Shown here piece after piece: positions 5,935 to 6,726 of a stretch of DNA of 6,726 nt. The DNA lies in assembly GCA_017962865.1 (NCBI GenBank), contig JAGCUM010000203.1:1-6726 (forward strand), given 5' to 3'. Each line of letters begins with the position of its first letter. Position 1 is the stretch's first letter. The notes beneath the pieces were generated by a model. That model was not told the origin of the DNA. It searched no databases and saw only the letters and a program-made list of their open reading frames with translations. Source of the stretch: Spirochaetales bacterium. GTDB taxonomy: Bacteria; Spirochaetota; Spirochaetia; Sphaerochaetales; Sphaerochaetaceae. The translations under genes were made by a program, and so were the position numbers.

Positions 5935-6726
5935 TTAGAAACTTTCAGCAGTCCGGATGCTCTGCACCTTTGTGGCATAGGGCGAGAACACTGCGCTGAC
6001 CTCCTCGAATGTCTTTCCGAGAGCCTCTGCGGTCTCGACGTTGACTGTCGCGATTCCGTTATCGAATGTCATTACGGGAACCTCTGCAGGGTTCTTGCCG
6101 TCCAGAAGGATCTGGGCAACGATGTTGGCCGTCTCACGACCCAGATTGGCGTAATCGACTCCGTAGCCGAGGAAAGCTCCGTTGAGAGCGAAGGAATCGG
6201 CACCTGCGTAATGCGGGATCTTGGCTGCGGCAAGGATCTCATAGATCGAGAGCTCTGCTGTCATGACGGTGTTGTCGGACGGTGTGAAGATGGCATCGAC
6301 CTGATCTGCAACCAGTGCCTGGGCAGCAAGGACGACCTCGTCAACCGTGGTTCCGGTGCGCTCCACGAACTGGATGCCCTTCTTTGAAAGATAATCCTTG
6401 GCATCCTTTATTGCAGTAGTGGAAGAATCCTGTCCGATATCATAGAGAAGACCAATCTTCTTTGCATCCGGATTGAAAGCAAAGATGAGGTTCATCACTG
6501 CATTTGTATCAAGATAGTCCGATGTTCCGGTAAGGTTGCTGCCCGGCTTGTCCAGCGAATCCACAAGACCTGTGGCCAGCGGATCGGAAACTGCTGAGAA
6601 TACAACAGGAATTCCGTTCTCCTCGGTAGCTGCCTGCATTGCCATGGCAACAGGTGTAGCAACACCTATCATGAGATCGACCTTATTGGCAATGAAGTTG
6701 GCTATGATCTGGTTCAGTACGTTGGC
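5935..6726 (-). CDS. ABC importer substrate-binding protein, TrpX-type (ABC_sub_bind family), 5' end outside the window
   Basis: Partial gene: the frame is open to the window edge with 263 codons visible. The Met codon at 6672 is internal, because the 18 codons before it (ANVLNQIIANFIANKVDL) read as the conserved segment preceding the first ligand-cleft strand. Typical ABC_sub_bind features follow: 'IGVATPVAMAMQ', 'PVVFSAVSDPLATGLV', 'GSNLTGTSD', 'IGLLYD', 'VDAIFTPSDNTV', 'GYGVDYANLGRETANI' and 'LLDGKNPAEVPV'. The fold is a two-lobed periplasmic-type receptor that would deliver ligand to the permease. A signal peptide or lipobox would be expected at the missing N-terminus and cannot be checked. 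In streptococci this family takes up tryptophan or tyrosine; other members have unknown ligands, so an amino acid or similar small molecule is only inferred. It is the first visible gene of the operon and ends in TAA directly before the permease. Confidence 0.9.
   Translation of the reverse strand, partial: ANVLNQIIANFIANKVDLMIGVATPVAMAMQAATEENGIPVVFSAVSDPLATGLVDSLDKPGSNLTGTSDYLDTNAVMNLIFAFNPDAKKIGLLYDIGQDSSTTAIKDAKDYLSKKGIQFVERTGTTVDEVVLAAQALVADQVDAIFTPSDNTVMTAELSIYEILAAAKIPHYAGADSFALNGAFLGYGVDYANLGRETANIVAQILLDGKNPAEVPVMTFDNGIATVNVETAEALGKTFEEVSAVFSPYATKVQSIRTAESF

Overview
This is an ordinary bacterial chromosomal window of about 50% GC with high gene density. It carries one plus-strand gene at the left and four minus-strand genes filling the rest. 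I see no rRNA, tRNA, CRISPR array, insertion sequence or phage gene. TGA acts as a normal stop codon here. The host cannot be fixed from sequence alone. The gene set (an XPB-type helicase-associated protein, a D-lactate dehydrogenase of fermentative type, a YheS/YdiF-like ABC-F protein and a TrpX-type ABC importer) together with mid-GC composition would fit an anaerobic, fermentative bacterium. A spirochaete of the Sphaerochaeta type or a clostridium are my guesses, with low confidence.

Layout, left to right. Positions 1-1039 hold the C-terminal part of a helicase-associated (XPB/Ssl2-like) protein on the plus strand. Its reading frame seems to continue upstream through an in-frame TGA at 32-34, so it may be a split or broken gene. 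Positions 1041-3014 (minus) hold a duplicated-ATPase ABC-F ribosome factor, which meets the first gene tail to tail with one base between the stop codons. Positions 3074-4111 (minus) hold a D-lactate dehydrogenase with a GTG start, a clear ribosome-binding site and an unusual cysteine-rich C-terminal tail. Its upstream region (4112-4217) contains a 14-bp imperfect tandem repeat that looks like a possible operator. Positions 4218-6726 (minus) hold a tightly packed three-gene ABC importer operon, transcribed in the order substrate-binding protein (5' end outside the window), permease, ATPase. The permease starts directly after the binding-protein stop, and the ATPase start overlaps the permease end by 8 bases.

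The three importer proteins should form one complex. The binding protein delivers a small ligand, probably an amino acid or related molecule by analogy with TrpXYZ, to a permease dimer driven by two ATPase subunits. Lactate dehydrogenase would recycle NADH by reducing pyruvate, and the ABC-F protein would act on stalled ribosomes. These functions are not obviously linked to each other. I do not see a convincing new biological system. The points most worth checking are the in-frame TGA of the first gene, the cysteine tail of the dehydrogenase and the tandem repeat before it.
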